Origin: Neobacillus massiliamazoniensis
GTDB taxonomy: Bacteria > Bacillota > Bacilli > Bacillales > Cytobacillaceae
DNA length: 64,000 nt
Reading direction: 5' to 3'
Assembly (NCBI RefSeq): GCF_001048695.1
Contig: NZ_CVRB01000004.1
Location: 434,001 to 498,000 of the forward strand
Both the position numbers and the translations under genes were made by a program. The notes beneath the pieces are model-generated. The model was given only the letters and a program-made list of their open reading frames with translations. It was not told the DNA's origin and searched no databases. The first letter of the stretch is position 1. Every line of letters starts with the position of its first letter. Positions 25,639-33,535 of the stretch are shown here, one piece after another.

Positions 25639-26724
25639 TTAAAACAAATCACTCCAATTTAATGGAAGACCTTTTTGCTGGATAATGACATGAAAATAGG
25701 AGCTAATTCCAGAAGGCATGATTAAACTTCTTATGGCCCTATTTCTTTTACTTACCTCAGAAAAAGGGTTGGGGTCATTATGACTTGTTAACTCCTGCAG
25801 GATTCCAGCGTTTAATAAAAATTCGTCTTGTCTTAATTTAGATAAATACTTTAATTCTACTTGTTCTCCTTTTTCAATAAAATCATCAAGATGGATATGT
25901 GAAGTAATGTCCATTTCCCCAGGGAACTGCAGAACGTCATCCATCAGTTTATGTTGATAATATCCCCTTAAGCTCCCCCTCGCCCTTGAAGGCTCCATCC
26001 ATTCCTCATTTGTATAACCATAATCAACGGTTACAACAATTCCTTTTTTCAGCACGCTAGAAATGTTCAGAATCAACTTTGACATTGCTAGAGGAACCTC
26101 AATTCGCTGTTGATCTTGTAAATGGAGTTTATTTTCCTGTAAAAATGAAAGCAACTCCGGATTTGTTAAGGGAACCCTATCCTCATACAAATGGTCATTT
26201 TCAATTCCAACCATCATTTCATACATTTCGCCGTTTTTCTTCTCAACGACATGGACAGGGAGCGCGTCAAAAAGTTCGTTTGAAAAAATCATCCCTTCAA
26301 AACTGCTTAATTCATCGAGCCGTTCCAGTTGAATAAATGAAAAATCCGGCTTAAGTAAATCATTTTGTAATTTTCGATGAAAAGGGCTACTTTCTACAAT
26401 CCAATATTGCAAAGGAGTTTGAATCGTATTATGCCATTCCTCCAAAAAAGCCCTTGCAAATCGGCCATTACCAGCCCCCATTTCACAAAAGGCTGCAGGT
26501 AAGTTGGTTTTAATACAAACCTGTGAAAACCATTTCGCCATCAACCTGCCAAAAATATCTGATATATTACTCGTGGTGATAAAATCCCCCTGACGACCAA
26601 TTTTGTTTTTTTCATTCATGTAATAGCCAAGTTCAGGGTGGTAAAGGGCTGCCTCCATAAATTCTGCATACGTTATTAACTTTGTTGGTGAGCTGTTTAT
26701 CAAACTTTTTAAATAGGTGATCAT
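25639..26724 (-). CDS. MidA/NDUFAF7-family SAM-dependent methyltransferase
   Basis: A 361-residue protein of the DUF185/MidA class, related to NDUFAF7, which methylates an arginine of complex I in mitochondria. The family N-terminus is clear (ITYAEFMEAALYHPELGYYM, then GDFITTSNISDIFG), followed by the SAM motif CEMGAGNGRFARAFLEEW and FSNELFDALPVHVVE and VVTVDYGYTNEEW. The substrate in Bacillus is unknown. The stop codon lies within the target duplication of A4. It is divergent from nothing close by; the terminator shared with yqgX lies upstream of its start. Confidence 0.87.
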   Translation of the reverse strand: MITYLKSLINSSPTKLITYAEFMEAALYHPELGYYMNEKNKIGRQGDFITTSNISDIFGRLMAKWFSQVCIKTNLPAAFCEMGAGNGRFARAFLEEWHNTIQTPLQYWIVESSPFHRKLQNDLLKPDFSFIQLERLDELSSFEGMIFSNELFDALPVHVVEKKNGEMYEMMVGIENDHLYEDRVPLTNPELLSFLQENKLHLQDQQRIEVPLAMSKLILNISSVLKKGIVVTVDYGYTNEEWMEPSRARGSLRGYYQHKLMDDVLQFPGEMDITSHIHLDDFIEKGEQVELKYLSKLRQDEFLLNAGILQELTSHNDPNPFSEVSKRNRAIRSLIMPSGISSYFHVIIQQKGLPLNWSDLF

Positions 26725-26831
26725 TGTAACTCCTTTTATTTACACTGTTGATATCGTGAAACTCAAATTATCATGTTATTATTGCAGTTTAACCTATATC
26801 CACTTCCATTAAATGAGTTGGTATCCCCTAG

Positions 26832-26864
26832 AAAAAGCCCTTCTCTTCGGTGAGAAGGGCTTTA
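26832..26864 (-). terminator. Terminator of yqgX
   Basis: AAAAAGCCCTTCTC-TTCGGT-GAGAAGGGCTTT; a UUCG-type stable loop, 20 bp past the yqgX stop. Confidence 0.9.
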
Positions 26865-26883
26865 TTAAAGCCAAAGAACTGGC

Positions 26884-27519
26884 TTAAAATCCGTTTAAAT
26901 AGGGATTATGATCCATTTCTTCACCAATCGTTGTAACTGGACCATGCCCAGACAAAACTAAAGTTTCTTCAGGTAAAAATAAAAGCTTTTCGTGAATGCT
27001 TTTTAGCAATTGTGATTGGTTCCCTCCTGGGAGATCTGTACGCCCGATACTGCTTTTAAATAATGCATCACCAGATACCACGAATCCTTCTTTTTCAAAA
27101 TAGAAAGATACACTTCCTGGAGAATGCCCAGGTGTCTCATAGACAAAAAACTCAAAATCACCTAGTTTGAAGGCTTCTTCCCTCTTTAAAATATAATCAG
27201 CAGGCTTTACTCTTAACGGTTCTTGCATCTTAAAAAATTTTGAACCATTTAATTGTGGGTTACCTAGCCACTCTTCTTCCTCTTCGTGAAGATAAACAGG
27301 GATTTGATAAAAATCTCTAACCTCATCGACTGCACCAATATGATCAAAATGGGCATGAGTCAACAAAATGGCAGTCGGCTTTAAATTTCTTTTGGTCAGC
27401 CAATTAATCAGCTTCTTCCCTTCGCTTCCTGGATCAAATATTAAACAATCTCCATTTTCCTTTTCTATAATATAACAATTTGTTTGAAAAACCCCTAACG
27501 GGACTTGCGACCACTTCAT
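26884..27519 (-). CDS. yqgX: Metallo-beta-lactamase-fold hydrolase YqgX (glyoxalase II-like)
   Basis: A 211-residue MBL-fold enzyme. The metal motif THAHFDHIGAV is followed by further ligands in PGHSPGSVSFY, VSGDALF and LSGHGPVTT, so a dinuclear site should be intact. Length and arrangement fit the glyoxalase II-like YqgX; in Bacillus such enzymes may act on bacillithiol thioesters or persulfides, but the substrate cannot be told from sequence. ATG at 27519 with TTGGAGGT eight bases upstream is preferred over the longer open frame to 27549. It is divergent from yqgW. Confidence 0.88.
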   Translation of the reverse strand: MKWSQVPLGVFQTNCYIIEKENGDCLIFDPGSEGKKLINWLTKRNLKPTAILLTHAHFDHIGAVDEVRDFYQIPVYLHEEEEEWLGNPQLNGSKFFKMQEPLRVKPADYILKREEAFKLGDFEFFVYETPGHSPGSVSFYFEKEGFVVSGDALFKSSIGRTDLPGGNQSQLLKSIHEKLLFLPEETLVLSGHGPVTTIGEEMDHNPYLNGF

Positions 27520-27729
27520 CCGTTTAACCTCCAATGAAACAGAATACAATAGTTTTATTTTATACTATATAGTAGGGATATTGCTAATTGTTAGAACATT
27601 GATCACTTTTACCCTCGACAAAAAGGGAAAAAAATTATAAAATAGGAAACGAATGTATATAATATTGTTACATAATTTTTTGAATGTTAAGCTTTGCCTG
27701 TTTTTTATTTTAAAAAGGGGGATTCGCTC

Positions 27730-27906
27730 ATGGGATTAGTAATCATTTTTACTTTAGTTACCATTCTTGCTGCTATTGGTGGATTTAATGCGCTAAAAAA
27801 TAAAAATTTCTTAGGTGCATTTTGGGGTGTTGCTTCTTTCTTAGTATTTGGCTGGTTTACCCTTATGACAGTACTACACAACGGAATTCCTACTGGAACA
27901 CATTAA
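27730..27906 (+). CDS. yqgW: DUF2759 small membrane protein YqgW
   Basis: A 58-residue protein with two membrane segments (3-20 and 29-48) ending GIPTGTH, of the DUF2759 family. ATG at 27730 has AAAAAGGGGG upstream; the frame upstream is open but has no ribosome site. Function unknown. A terminator follows after 15 bp. Confidence 0.82.
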   Translation: MGLVIIFTLVTILAAIGGFNALKNKNFLGAFWGVASFLVFGWFTLMTVLHNGIPTGTH

Positions 27907-27920
27907 AAATAAATAATTTA

Positions 27921-27949
27921 AAAGACTGCCTGATGGCAGTCTTTTTTTT
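27921..27949. terminator. Terminator between yqgW and yqgU
   Basis: AAGACTGCC-TGAT-GGCAGTCTT with T8; repeat A5 starts at the end of this T tract. Confidence 0.9.
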
Positions 27950-27953
27950 AATT

Positions 27954-28195
27954 GGCTGTGTTAAACTTGCCTGTTGATTTGGGCTCAAGAAGCGAGCATC
28001 CGCGGGCGGTCCGGGGAGCCTCCTCGGCGCTTAAGCGCCTGTGGGGTCTCCCCTGCCCCGTACTCCCGCAGGACGTTGAATCAGCATCTTTGAATCTACA
28101 CCGCACGAAGGAAATGCGATAGCATTTTCGAGGATCTCGCGCCTTCCACTCCAATCAACATAGTTTCAAAAATCAACAATGACCTTTAACACAGC
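27954..28195 (+). mobile_element. Family A MITE-like repeat, copy A5 (long form)
   Basis: A 242-bp copy; ends GGCTGTGTTAAA and TTTAACACAGC, flanked by TTTTAATT on both sides (27946-27953 and 28196-28203). It sits immediately after the yqgW terminator T tract and 18 bp from the stop of yqgU, so it separates yqgU from the shared terminator. Confidence 0.92.
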
Positions 28196-28213
28196 TTTTA
28201 ATTAATTTAATTA

Positions 28214-29353
28214 TCATCCTTTTATTAGCTGGTAAACTTTTTTTGTTTTTAAATCAATCATTTTTTCTAAATTGTTTCCATATAAACAGGCTTCGCCTGA
28301 AGGTGAAAGGCTGATCGGCTCATTTTTCATTCCTTCCATAATAAGTTTTTCATTTTTGTTTTGCAGGTCGTAAACCACGAGTTCAAAGCCTTTGGAATAA
28401 GAATCAGCTTCACCACTTGCTAAAGGTCTAAAGGTGTAAAATTGCTTCTTACTTTCACTATAATCGTAAAAAGGAACTAACCAATCTGAATAATTGGTTA
28501 ACTGGGGTATAGAAAAGGTGTAAATACGCTTTTGGTCATTGTCATAAAAAGAATAAGCTGCCTTCGAGGAGTCATGCTCATTAACAGTAATGGACAAAAG
28601 GAAATCCTGAAAAGCTGAAAAATAAATGGCTAAAGGAATAATTGTTTTTTCCTTTTCATCTCTCAAATTTTTTTCAATAACCGGGGCAAATAATTCAGGA
28701 TTATTTTTATTCCAATTTAAATAGGCGATTTTCTCTTTTCCTATCCACTTAATAAACGGTTGAGGCAGGGAAACCTCCGCTTCATGTGCATTGTTCAGGT
28801 CAAATAAAACCATTTTATAAGTCCAGTCTTGATTGAAAATTGAAACAAGAAGCTTTGTTTCGTCGAATACATTCCATTCACAAGCTAATTCATATGATGG
28901 AAAGGATTTTTTTAAAATTTCTGTTCCCTTCAAATCAATGATCGTAACATTTGCTTGGTAGGTTGAAGGTGATGACTGAATCAATAGATATTTTCTTGAT
29001 GGACTAATTTGTACGGTAGCAATCGGGTTTTCACTTTTATAAAGTAAATCACTTTTCCCAGTGGAAATATTATACACATAAACAGTTGAAGTTTGGTCAA
29101 GATTCGTAATATAGACAAGTTGACGATCGGAAAACCATCCACCAATTTTAAAAAAATTACCTTGTGGAACGGTAATAGGTAACTTCCAGTCATCCGAGCT
29201 TTTTGCAACAGTATTTGTTTTCGTCCTGTCTTTAGTCGCTGGCTTAGAATGGGCCTGATCGTTTGAACATGCACCTAAAAGGAGGTCAATTACCATAATC
29301 ATTATCAAAATAAATAATACTCTACTCTGTTTCAATTTAACTTGAAGATCCAT
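28214..29353 (-). CDS. yqgU: Lipoprotein YqgU (beta-propeller-like)
   Basis: A 379-residue predicted lipoprotein. The N-terminus has a signal peptide with lipobox LLLGAC (Cys29), followed by a polar linker and a body with WD40/TolB-like blades (KIGGWFSDRQLVYITNLD, VQISPSRKYLLIQS, SLSPSGEACLYGN). It should be attached to the outer face of the membrane. Function unknown; neighbour yqgT is a peptidoglycan peptidase, so a cell-wall role is possible. Assignment as YqgU rests on position and domain type. Confidence 0.78.
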   Translation of the reverse strand: MDLQVKLKQSRVLFILIMIMVIDLLLGACSNDQAHSKPATKDRTKTNTVAKSSDDWKLPITVPQGNFFKIGGWFSDRQLVYITNLDQTSTVYVYNISTGKSDLLYKSENPIATVQISPSRKYLLIQSSPSTYQANVTIIDLKGTEILKKSFPSYELACEWNVFDETKLLVSIFNQDWTYKMVLFDLNNAHEAEVSLPQPFIKWIGKEKIAYLNWNKNNPELFAPVIEKNLRDEKEKTIIPLAIYFSAFQDFLLSITVNEHDSSKAAYSFYDNDQKRIYTFSIPQLTNYSDWLVPFYDYSESKKQFYTFRPLASGEADSYSKGFELVVYDLQNKNEKLIMEGMKNEPISLSPSGEACLYGNNLEKMIDLKTKKVYQLIKG

Positions 29354-29437
29354 GCTTCCCCCTCCTATTTAGCCAACCATATATTAGTACGAATTTTATT
29401 AGAGAAATGTTTCAATAAATTCTTCCATTAAAAAAAT

Positions 29438-29727
29438 AGGAGGGTGTCCCAAAAGTATAACTTTAAGGGGCACCCCTTTTTATTAATAGTCTGTTAAACT
29501 TGTCTGTTGATTTACGCTCTAGTGGCGGTCCGGGGAGCCTCCTCGGCGCTACCTGCGCCTGCGGGGTCTCCCCTGTCCCGTACTCCCGCAGGACATTGAA
29601 TTACATCCTTGAATCCGCCCACGCACGAAGGAAATGCGATAGCATTTTCGAGGAGTCGAGCGCCTTCCGCTCCAATCAACATTGTTGTACATATAGAGGT
29701 GCCTGTCACCATTTGGGACAGCCTCTC
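29438..29727. repeat. Family C hairpin repeat C1, split by copy A6
   Basis: The left part (29438-29488) has GGAGGGTGTCCCAAAAG and the right part (29691-29727) CATTTGGGACAGCCTCT. These arms are complementary as in C2 and C3, but a family A copy lies between them. The left part also holds AGGGGCACCCCTTTTT, itself a small terminator-like hairpin next to the insertion. Confidence 0.65.
29489..29690 (+). mobile_element. Family A MITE-like repeat, copy A6 (right end lost), nested in C1
   Basis: It starts GTCTGTTAAACTTGTCTG and includes the internal blocks in the usual order up to CGCTCCAATCAACAT, after which the TTTAACACAGCC end is missing. It is most similar to A1 (GTGGCGGTCCGGGGAG, ACATTGAATTACATCC). 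No target duplication is recognisable. Confidence 0.75.
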
Positions 29728-29752
29728 ATTATATCTAATTGAAAATAGGCTA

Positions 29753-30943
29753 TTAATAGGTAAGAGCTACTATAAATATTTTCTCAGCTATTTTAAGGAT
29801 TTCGGCAAATTGTGAAAGAGGCAATGGATTAATCCCCCATCCAAATTCCAAAGTAAATCCTGGTCGTTTAAATTCTTGAATATACCAATCCTTATATCCC
29901 GCATGACTATCTACATAGCGAATTGCTTGATATCCACTTACTCTTTCAATTTCCTTTGCTATTTCTTCAGCTTCATTTGGTTCATGTCCTTCATAGCCCC
30001 AATAAAATTCTTTCCCTTGAGTATGAAAAGCTAAAAGACGGTCAAAAAAGTTGTTTTTCGCCAGTTCAGCCATTGCGATCGCTTCTGGTTCACTCAATGA
30101 AAAGCTTCCAGGAAAATCCCTTGGTGCTGGAGAGTTTGTATGTTTATTGCTGTTTTTTACTTTTTCCCAGTTAGCAGGAAATTGCCTATTCAAATCCACC
30201 CCCCTTATATTTGCTTTCCAATGGACAAAATCATTACTGCCTTCATTCATGTTTATGACCTCATCATGATGCAAAGATGGTGGGCCATTTAAAACTAGAT
30301 CCACTCCATCAGGATTCACCATCGGAACGATAGATAATTGAACGTCTTGATACTGCTGGATCGACTTTTCTCCTCTAATAGGGCTGCCATTCGTTAATGA
30401 AAGTAAGTAGTTATTTACTAAGCTCATTAAGACCATCGTTGTGATCCATTCATTTGCGTGGAAAGAGGCATTCATATGGACTATTTTCTTGCCTTTTCCG
30501 ATTCTTATTTCCTGTATGGGACTTCCTAAAACACTTGTACCGACTGTGAAAACGTTTATAAATGGATAAACTTTTTTTAATCGGGTAATATATTCCCCCA
30601 GTTTTTTAGAATCACATGGACTTTTTGTTTGAAAATAAGGCTTTGTAATTCTCATGGGGAGTAAAATGGTGTCTCCCACCTTTATCTCTTCAGCCCTATA
30701 GTCTTGATTCAATAATAAAATCGCATCAGTAGACAGCTTTCTGGAAGTGGCAATTTTCGAAATGGTTTCTCCTTCTTTTATAATGTAAGGCTTAACCAAA
30801 AAGCCTGGAATGTTAATCATTTCTGATGCGTTCAAGCTGGTTTGAATTTGAGAAGGATTGGAATCCAATATCAGCTCGAATGGTATTGTAAATAAATGAC
30901 TATAATACTCTATTGTATCTCCTGAGCGTACACAAATCTCCAT
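29753..30943 (-). CDS. yqgT: Gamma-D-glutamyl-L-diamino acid endopeptidase (YqgT, M14 with LysM)
   Basis: A 396-residue zinc carboxypeptidase-type enzyme that trims peptidoglycan peptides. Two LysM repeats at the N-terminus (about 4-48 and 52-97; IKEGETISKIATSR, KVGDTILLP) bind the wall; the M14 domain (110-390) has HANEWITT (HxxE), NPDGVDLV, RGVDLNRQFP, and catalytic Glu in FTLEFGWG. No signal peptide is seen, which is usual for the sporulation enzyme. The start ATG lacks an obvious strong ribosome site. It lies near yqgU and glcK in the B. subtilis order. Confidence 0.88.
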   Translation of the reverse strand: MEICVRSGDTIEYYSHLFTIPFELILDSNPSQIQTSLNASEMINIPGFLVKPYIIKEGETISKIATSRKLSTDAILLLNQDYRAEEIKVGDTILLPMRITKPYFQTKSPCDSKKLGEYITRLKKVYPFINVFTVGTSVLGSPIQEIRIGKGKKIVHMNASFHANEWITTMVLMSLVNNYLLSLTNGSPIRGEKSIQQYQDVQLSIVPMVNPDGVDLVLNGPPSLHHDEVINMNEGSNDFVHWKANIRGVDLNRQFPANWEKVKNSNKHTNSPAPRDFPGSFSLSEPEAIAMAELAKNNFFDRLLAFHTQGKEFYWGYEGHEPNEAEEIAKEIERVSGYQAIRYVDSHAGYKDWYIQEFKRPGFTLEFGWGINPLPLSQFAEILKIAEKIFIVALTY

Positions 30944-31005
30944 TTACAAACCCCCCATCATAAAAAATCATATGAAAAAGATTTTAGAAAATTCTTTCCA
31001 AATAA

Positions 31006-31030
31006 AAAAACCTGCTACTCACAGGTTTCT
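31006..31030 (-). terminator. Terminator of glcK, now separated from the gene by A7
   Basis: AAACCTG-TGAGTAG-CAGGTTT then T6 on the minus strand. Copy A7 (234 bp) lies between this hairpin and the glcK stop codon. Confidence 0.82.
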
Positions 31031-31048
31031 TTGTCATTATTAAATCTT

Positions 31049-31282
31049 GGCTGTGTAAAAACTTGCATGTTGATTTCGCTTCAGGCGCTTCGCTTTCCGC
31101 GGGCTTTCCGGAGAGCCTCCTCGGCGCTTAAGCGCCTGTGCGGTCTCCCGCAGGACGTTGAATCAGCTTCCTTGAATCAACAACCGCACGAAGGAAATGC
31201 GATAGCATTTTCGAGGATCTCGCGCCTTCCGCTCCAATCAACATAGTTTCAAAAATCAACAACAATGACCTTTAAAACAGCC
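31049..31282 (+). mobile_element. Family A MITE-like repeat, copy A7, inserted in the glcK stop codon
   Basis: A 234-bp copy with ends GGCTGTGTAAAA / TTTAAAACAGCC and perfect flanks TAAATCTT (31041-31048 and 31283-31290). The glcK frame reads AAA AAG ATT TA and its third stop base G is the outermost base of the element (31282). Without the insertion the next base would be A, giving TAA. Confidence 0.93.
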
Positions 31283-32262
31283 TAAATCTTTTTGTGGTTT
31301 TTTATTAACCATGCCGCGCCAATAACACCAGCATCATTTCCTAAAGTAGCTAATGCAATATCTGTTGATTCCTTCACAGGAGAAAAAGCAAACTTCGTAA
31401 ACTTTTCTTTTACCTGATTTAAAAGGATTGTCCCTGCTCTTGAAACACCACCACCTAGGACTATTAATTCCGGATTAAGGGTGTTAGCAATGTTAGCCAA
31501 TACAAAGCCTAAATGGAATGCTACTTCATCAACGACCTTACTTGCCAAGGTATCGTTATTTCGAGCAGCATCAAATACATCTTTAGCAGATATGGTGCCA
31601 TTTTCAGCAAGCTTTTCAGCTAAGAATCCGTTTGTTCCGTTTTTTACAAGCTCTTCCTTCGCTATTCGAACAATCCCCGTTGCAGAGGTAATCGTTTCAA
31701 GACAGCCCGTTTTTCCACAATTGCACTGAGCTCCCCCTGAAGGAATGGCTGTTATATGACCAATTTCTCCGGCTGCACCATTAATGCCTCGAACAATGTC
31801 ACCGTTTGCAATGACCCCACCGCCAACACCGGTTCCAAGAGTAACACAAACCAGGTTCTTTGCACCCTTACCTGCACCATTCCACATTTCTCCAAGTGCA
31901 GCACAATTGGCATCGTTTTCAATCATAACGAGGAGAGCAGTTTCTGTTTCAAGGCGTTCTTTTAAAGGATAATGATCCTTCCAGCCCAAGTTCACAGCAT
32001 TGATGATAACGCCCTTTTCATAATTTACAGGGCCAGGTGCACCCATACCAATCCCTAGTAGATCTTTCTTAGAAATCCCTAGCTCAACTAGCTTTTCATC
32101 AATGGCCTTCGCTATATTTGTAGTAATATTCAATCCTTCATCTGAATTATCTGTATGTATTTCCCATTTATGTGCGATTTCCCCGTTTGTATTTACAAAA
32201 GCTAGTTTCGTTGTAGTACCACCAAGGTCTACGCCAACAATCCATTGGTTTTCCAATTTCAT
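31282..32262 (-). CDS. glcK: Glucokinase (ROK family)
   Basis: A 326-residue ROK-family glucokinase phosphorylating glucose with ATP. It has the phosphate loop [13 protein letters not shown], the sugar/catalytic motif [18 protein letters not shown], and the ROK zinc motif [10 protein letters not shown]. The ATG follows the TGA of yqgQ directly (AGGTGAATG), with GAGAGG as ribosome site, so the two are translated together. The stop is TAG created with the terminal G of repeat A7; the predicted ancestral stop is TAA, so the protein is unchanged. Confidence 0.96.
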   Translation of the reverse strand: MKLENQWIVGVDLGGTTTKLAFVNTNGEIAHKWEIHTDNSDEGLNITTNIAKAIDEKLVELGISKKDLLGIGMGAPGPVNYEKGVIINAVNLGWKDHYPLKERLETETALLVMIENDANCAALGEMWNGAGKGAKNLVCVTLGTGVGGGVIANGDIVRGINGAAGEIGHITAIPSGGAQCNCGKTGCLETITSATGIVRIAKEELVKNGTNGFLAEKLAENGTISAKDVFDAARNNDTLASKVVDEVAFHLGFVLANIANTLNPELIVLGGGVSRAGTILLNQVKEKFTKFAFSPVKESTDIALATLGNDAGVIGAAWLIKNHKKI

Positions 32263-32472
32263 TCACCTCTCGTTGACTTTTTCTTTTTCTATTTGAATCT
32301 CATGCCTCAAAATGAGTAACGCAGTTTGGTATTCACGAACTTCAATAAGCTGGGATTTGTACAGCTCTTTTAATTCTGATTCCATCAGTTCAAGGTCCGC
32401 AACTCGATCTCCTATATAAATAATTGTTCCAAATTTTTTTAAATACTGCTGAATTTCATAAATTGTTTTCAT
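32263..32472 (-). CDS. yqgQ: DUF910 protein YqgQ
   Basis: A 69-residue acidic, helical protein (MKTIYEIQQYLKKFGTIIYI) of the DUF910/YqgQ family, which forms a small three-helix fold and is suggested to bind single-stranded nucleic acid; the role is unknown. It ends directly before glcK and is coupled with it. The gap upstream (32473-32674) holds no recognised feature apart from the promoter regions of two divergent genes. Confidence 0.87.
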   Translation of the reverse strand: MKTIYEIQQYLKKFGTIIYIGDRVADLELMESELKELYKSQLIEVREYQTALLILRHEIQIEKEKVNER

Positions 32473-32674
32473 TTAAATCCACCTAAACAATAGTTTACCT
32501 TACAAAAGAAGTATACCCGATGACTGCCCTTGTCTCAATAAGTCATACACTAAAAAAGCAACCATATTATGAAATTTAGTCTATTGAAAAATAGTATGCA
32601 TTTCCATGAAAATACAGCCATATAACATATAAGGACAACCACCAAAACAGGATGGATGAAAGGATGGAACGAGA

Positions 32675-33535
32675 GTGAAAAAATTTTTTAGTATACTGGG
32701 GATATCCCTGTTTGCTTTCATACTTGCCGTCTTCTCTCTGTCAAATCAGCCTAATGTTCAAGAAAGTATTACTTTTTTTCCAATCGATCCAAACGTCAAA
32801 TTCAAAGCAATAGATACATCTCTTAATCTCAACCATGGAAGTACAGTTGTATGGAGAATTAAATCCACGCTTGACCGAAAAGCATATTTACGTCAAGATG
32901 CTGGATTTTTATATGCAAATGGGAAACTAATGGGAGAACTTCATGGCTGGAAACAAAATACGGAAAGTTTATTGCAAGAAAAACAAATCAAAACAGAGAA
33001 TAGCACCCACTTTGAAGCGATTACGTTTCATCATGCCGAGCTCCATCAAAATGGCCAAATTTTTAGCTCACAAGCGATGTCCCCTGCGCAATTGTACGTC
33101 ATAATTTCTTCCAATCAGGCTCCTTTTTCCTTTCGTTTTCCCAAAACGAAAGAACAAAGCGATTGGAAACAAAAATTGGATGAACAAACGGAACGAATGC
33201 TCAATTTCAGTTGGAATAAAGGGCTTCGACATTTTTCCATCGACTTAAGCAAATACCAGAAATACCCTTTATATCTTTTTGATAGTCAAACGAAGATTGG
33301 TTTTCCAGGCTTCACAAAAGGTGAAACAGATAGGATTGTCGGAAATCTTTGGGAAGGCCTATATAAAAATTATTTACTCGGAATAAAAAAAGCGGACGGC
33401 ACGACCGTAAGCCCAATCGGAAGTACCATGCCGCTCATCTTGCTAGCAAATGATAAAACTCATTTATTAGTCTTAACTGAAACTGCAAATGGAGAACCTA
33501 TCCTCCTCCGCCAGATGATTGAAGGTATTGATTAA
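32675..33535 (+). CDS. Unrecognised exported protein overlapping gluP
   Basis: A 286-residue protein I cannot assign. It starts at GTG 32675 with AAAGGA ten bases before and has a signal-anchor (MKKFFSILGISLFAFILAVFS). The rest looks like a soluble extracytoplasmic domain with mixed alpha/beta character (VKFKAIDTSLNLNHGSTVVW, FSIDLSKYQKYPLYLFDS, LWEGLYKNYLLGIKKADGT). No cysteine after the anchor, no catalytic motif. Its last 38 bases overlap the 3' end of gluP on the other strand. It is not in the B. subtilis order known to me. Confidence 0.68.
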   Translation: MKKFFSILGISLFAFILAVFSLSNQPNVQESITFFPIDPNVKFKAIDTSLNLNHGSTVVWRIKSTLDRKAYLRQDAGFLYANGKLMGELHGWKQNTESLLQEKQIKTENSTHFEAITFHHAELHQNGQIFSSQAMSPAQLYVIISSNQAPFSFRFPKTKEQSDWKQKLDEQTERMLNFSWNKGLRHFSIDLSKYQKYPLYLFDSQTKIGFPGFTKGETDRIVGNLWEGLYKNYLLGIKKADGTTVSPIGSTMPLILLANDKTHLLVLTETANGEPILLRQMIEGID

